A stretch of DNA of 64,000 nucleotides from Sinomicrobium soli (lineage in GTDB: Bacteria > Bacteroidota > Bacteroidia > Flavobacteriales > Flavobacteriaceae), in assembly GCF_003285545.1 (NCBI RefSeq), contig NZ_QLNV01000005.1, positions 124,001-188,000 of the forward strand. The letters are read 5' to 3'. The translations under genes and the position numbers were made by a program. Below, one piece after another: positions 61,174 through 64,000 of the stretch (its first letter is position 1; the number at the start of each line of letters is the position of its first letter). The notes under the pieces are model-generated. The model saw nothing but the letters and a program-made list of their open reading frames with translations. It had not been told where the DNA came from and searched no databases.

Positions 61174-64000
61174 ATGGAAATTAAATTAACCAGGGGCCGT
61201 AACCACCTACGAAAACGGCTGTTACCATGTATTATGAGAGCATTCATTTTCTTATTCTGCACCACAGTTTTCAGCTTTACCATGGAAAACGGCAGGGCAC
61301 AGGAAAAAGTGACCATTGATGCCGATAAGGAAGTTACCGTGGACAAGGTGTTTGAAATGATCATTGACCAGACCCAATACCGTTTCATATACCCGGAAAA
61401 CCTGTTCAGGGATATCCCGAGGGTACAGCTTAAAAAAGGAAGGATCAGGGTAGATAAGCTATTAGCGCAAAGCATTTCAACTGCAGAGTTTAGCATAACC
61501 CTGACAGCAGACCATACCATTATTATTAAGCCCAGGCAGGAAGCATACCCCAGCCTGAAAAATATACAGCAAAGAGAACAACAGCGACTGATATCCGGAA
61601 CGGTTACCGACAGTAACGGAGAACCGTTAGGAGGTGTAAACATTGTAGTCTCCGGCAAAGGGCAGGGTACGATCTCCGGTTTTGACGGTTCCTATTCCCT
61701 TACGGCCATCCCGCAGGATACCCTGGTATATTCGTTTGTAGGGTTTAAAACACGGAAAGAAAGCGTAGGGGAGCGGCTTACGCTAAATGTGGTATTGCAG
61801 GAGGATGTCATGGCCTTGGGTGAGGTTACGGTCAATGCCGGGTATTATACGGTAAAGGACAGGGAAAGGACGGGGAGTATCAGTAGAGTGACATCTGAAG
61901 AAATTGAATTGCAACCTTTGGCCAATCCCGTACAATCTCTTCAAGGTAGGATGGCAGGAGTAGAAATAAATCAGTTTAGTGGTGTGCCAGGTTCTTATAC
62001 TGGAATACAAATAAGAGGACGTAATAGTTTAGGGCGTGACAGTTTTCCTTTATATATTATAGATGGGGTTCCTGTGTCTTCCGATCCCATATCAACCAGA
62101 GGGTTGATGCCTGCAGATCAAGGAATTGATCCCTTACAAACCATTAATTTGAACAATATAGAAAGTATTGAGGTATTAAAAGATGCTGATGCCACTTCTA
62201 TTTATGGTTCTCGCGGGGCCAATGGTGTGGTACTCATTACCACTAAAAAGGGAAAAGGTGCGGAAGAAACGATTTATGATTTTAACCTATATACCGGGGT
62301 AGGTAAGGTATCAAACACCATGGACTTGCTCAATACCGGGCAATATTTGGAAATGCGCCGGGAAGCCTTTGCCAATGACGGTATTACGGAATACCCGGCT
62401 ATTGCTTACGACATTAATGGCACCTGGGATCAAAATCGTTATACAAACTGGCAAAAGGAATTCATTGGTGGTTCTGCCAATATTACCCATATAAACGGTA
62501 GTGTTTCCGGAGGTAGTGCCCGTACTTCTTTTTTGCTGGGAGGCTCTTACCATCAGGAGACGACCGTATTTCCGGGTAATTTTGGGTATCATAAACTTAC
62601 CGGGAATTTAAACCTGAATCACAGGTCCAATGATGACCGTTTCCAGGCGGTACTCTCCCTTAATTATGGTGTAGACCATAATCGATTATTTGCTGATTTA
62701 AATTTAGTTGGACAAGCTATTTGGCTACCTCCAAATGCTCCTCGTATTTATAACGATAGAGGGGAATTAAACTGGGAAAATGAAACGTGGTCCAACCCTT
62801 TTGCGGGTCAGCAAAAGGAACAGGAAATTAAGACCGATAATTTTATTGTTAATTCTTCTTTAGAATACTCTTTTTTCTCTGATTTATCTTTAAAAGTTAA
62901 TTTGGGATATACCGATTTGAATGTAGAAGAAACGGTAAAAATTCCCAAGAGTAGTTATAGGCCCAGAGACCAATCAAGAGTTTCCCATAGTTCTCAACAT
63001 GGTAATACGAAAAGAAAGTCATGGATTGTTGAACCCCAGTTATTTTACGCAACAACTTTAGGTCATGCAAAACTGGATGTATTAGTGGGGACTACCTTTC
63101 AGAAAAATGAATATGTTGCACTATCTCTGAACGGGGAAGGTTACGCTAATGAAAGTTTAATAGGTAATTTGGGTGCAGCAGCTAATGTTTCCGCAAAACA
63201 AAACAATTCGGAGTATGCATACACTGCAATTTTTGGTAGAATCGGTTTTAATTGGAACAAAAAGTACTTTATTAACTTGACCGGACGTCGGGATGGTTCA
63301 AGTCGGTTTGGTCCCGGAAACCGTTTTGGTAACTTTGGTGCGGTAGGTACTGCATGGATTTTCTCCGAAGAAACTCTTTTTAGGAAGGTCTTACCTTTCA
63401 TAAACTTCGGAAAGTTACGAGGGAGTTACGGAACCACGGGGAACGATCAAATTCCGGATTATGGCTATTATGCTATTTACCAACCTACTAATGGACCTGG
63501 CGGTTTATATCCCACACAGTTGGCCAATCCGGACTATGGCTGGGAGGTCAATAAAAAACTGGAAACGGCCCTGGACATCGGGTTCCTGGAAGACCGGATC
63601 CGTACCGGGATAGGATGGTATTATAATCGTTCTTCCAATCAATTGGTAGGTTATCCCTTACCAGATGTCACCGGGTTCTCCTCCGTCCAGGCCAATATGC
63701 CGGCTACGGTTCGCAATACGGGCTGGGAACTGGAAGTACATACGCTAAACATTAAATCTGCTAACCTTAGTTGGAATACTTCTTTTAATATCACCTGGCC
63801 CAAAAACACCCTTGTAAAGTATGATGATTTAGAACAGTCTTCCTATGCCAATCGATATAGGGTTGGGCAACCGTTAAATATTGTCCTGGCCTATGAGTAT
63901 ACCGGGATAGATCCTGAAACAGGTTTATACCAGGTGCGTGATGTGAATGAAGATGGCAGGTATAATTATGATGACCGTATTATGACCATTCCCTTAGGAC
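61174..64000 (+). CDS. SusC/RagA TonB-linked outer membrane protein, STN type (locus 2, partial)
   Basis: About 942 residues, running off the window. Start ATG at 61174. Signal (FIFLFCTTVFSFTMENGRAQ), STN domain (VDKVFEMIIDQTQYRFIYP), carboxypeptidase-like domain (GTVTDSNGEPLGGVNIVV), TonB-box region LGEVTVNAGYY, plug (GSRGANGVVLITTKKG) and much of the barrel. The segment GRRDGSSRFGPG and FGKLRGSYG are shared almost word for word with the SusC at 35973. The base composition again changes soon after the TonB-box codons (about 61,890). Confidence 0.95.
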   Translation, partial: MEIKLTRGRNHLRKRLLPCIMRAFIFLFCTTVFSFTMENGRAQEKVTIDADKEVTVDKVFEMIIDQTQYRFIYPENLFRDIPRVQLKKGRIRVDKLLAQSISTAEFSITLTADHTIIIKPRQEAYPSLKNIQQREQQRLISGTVTDSNGEPLGGVNIVVSGKGQGTISGFDGSYSLTAIPQDTLVYSFVGFKTRKESVGERLTLNVVLQEDVMALGEVTVNAGYYTVKDRERTGSISRVTSEEIELQPLANPVQSLQGRMAGVEINQFSGVPGSYTGIQIRGRNSLGRDSFPLYIIDGVPVSSDPISTRGLMPADQGIDPLQTINLNNIESIEVLKDADATSIYGSRGANGVVLITTKKGKGAEETIYDFNLYTGVGKVSNTMDLLNTGQYLEMRREAFANDGITEYPAIAYDINGTWDQNRYTNWQKEFIGGSANITHINGSVSGGSARTSFLLGGSYHQETTVFPGNFGYHKLTGNLNLNHRSNDDRFQAVLSLNYGVDHNRLFADLNLVGQAIWLPPNAPRIYNDRGELNWENETWSNPFAGQQKEQEIKTDNFIVNSSLEYSFFSDLSLKVNLGYTDLNVEETVKIPKSSYRPRDQSRVSHSSQHGNTKRKSWIVEPQLFYATTLGHAKLDVLVGTTFQKNEYVALSLNGEGYANESLIGNLGAAANVSAKQNNSEYAYTAIFGRIGFNWNKKYFINLTGRRDGSSRFGPGNRFGNFGAVGTAWIFSEETLFRKVLPFINFGKLRGSYGTTGNDQIPDYGYYAIYQPTNGPGGLYPTQLANPDYGWEVNKKLETALDIGFLEDRIRTGIGWYYNRSSNQLVGYPLPDVTGFSSVQANMPATVRNTGWELEVHTLNIKSANLSWNTSFNITWPKNTLVKYDDLEQSSYANRYRVGQPLNIVLAYEYTGIDPETGLYQVRDVNEDGRYNYDDRIMTIPLG

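Overview
The window reads as chromosome of a flavobacterium (Bacteroidota, probably Flavobacteriaceae). The signs are FecI/FecR/SusC/SusD modules, a complete MoxR-Bat operon, DUF4292 and DUF6520 family proteins, A-rich leaders in place of strong Shine-Dalgarno sites, and several matches to the Bacteroidota -7 promoter element TAnnTTTG. Most of the window is moderately GC-rich by eye. The stretches 36.7-44.9 kb and 46.7-48.3 kb are clearly richer in A and T.

0-33 kb is mostly housekeeping. In order: the end of atpA and atpG; a lipoprotein; a run of envelope genes (flippase, dut, sugar nucleotidyltransferase, TPR protein, DUF4292 lipoprotein, EnvC-like LytM factor); pheS; a CvpA-type membrane protein; a carbonic anhydrase with a SulP transporter, probably for bicarbonate supply; a CDF metal exporter; and the eight-gene minus-strand operon moxR-DUF58-X-batA-batB-batC-batD-batE (25.1 to 15.6 kb). 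Then come an SDR oxidoreductase, an AlbA_2 protein, a phosphoesterase, a YdeI-like protein, a thioesterase, a SPOR protein, dprA, trpS, a GlsB-like protein and a PlsC acyltransferase.

33.9-49.5 kb is an accessory locus. A FecI-type sigma factor faces fecR. FecR is followed by SusC with a signalling STN domain, SusD, an M16 protease lipoprotein and a secreted repeat protein. A convergent minus-strand set follows: a MauE/DoxX redox membrane protein, an anchored propeller-like protein and a small cysteine-bearing DUF6520 exported protein, with an AraC remnant behind them. An IS1182-family element sits exactly in the convergent gap and breaks no gene. This is the best candidate for an undescribed system: regulated uptake and proteolysis beside a redox-linked secreted small protein.

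49.5-59 kb is patchy. It holds a short SSB, the ComM-like ATPase YifB, a stand-alone DsbD N-terminal domain, a Fic pseudogene that has lost its catalytic core, an XRE regulator and a LytTR membrane regulator. A five-gene cassette follows with the layout of a lysis module: hypothetical, three-TM protein, CHAP hydrolase, Fn3 protein, lipoprotein with a C-terminal TM. 59.1 kb to the end is a second sigma/FecR/SusC module; its SusC runs off the window.

Between genes there are dispersed repeats: TGTCAT/ATGACA-bounded inverted repeats, a 175-bp element with GGGCTCC ends, and short A-rich leader phrases directly before start codons. One 35-base phrase is identical before two unrelated genes. No tRNA, rRNA or CRISPR array was seen.
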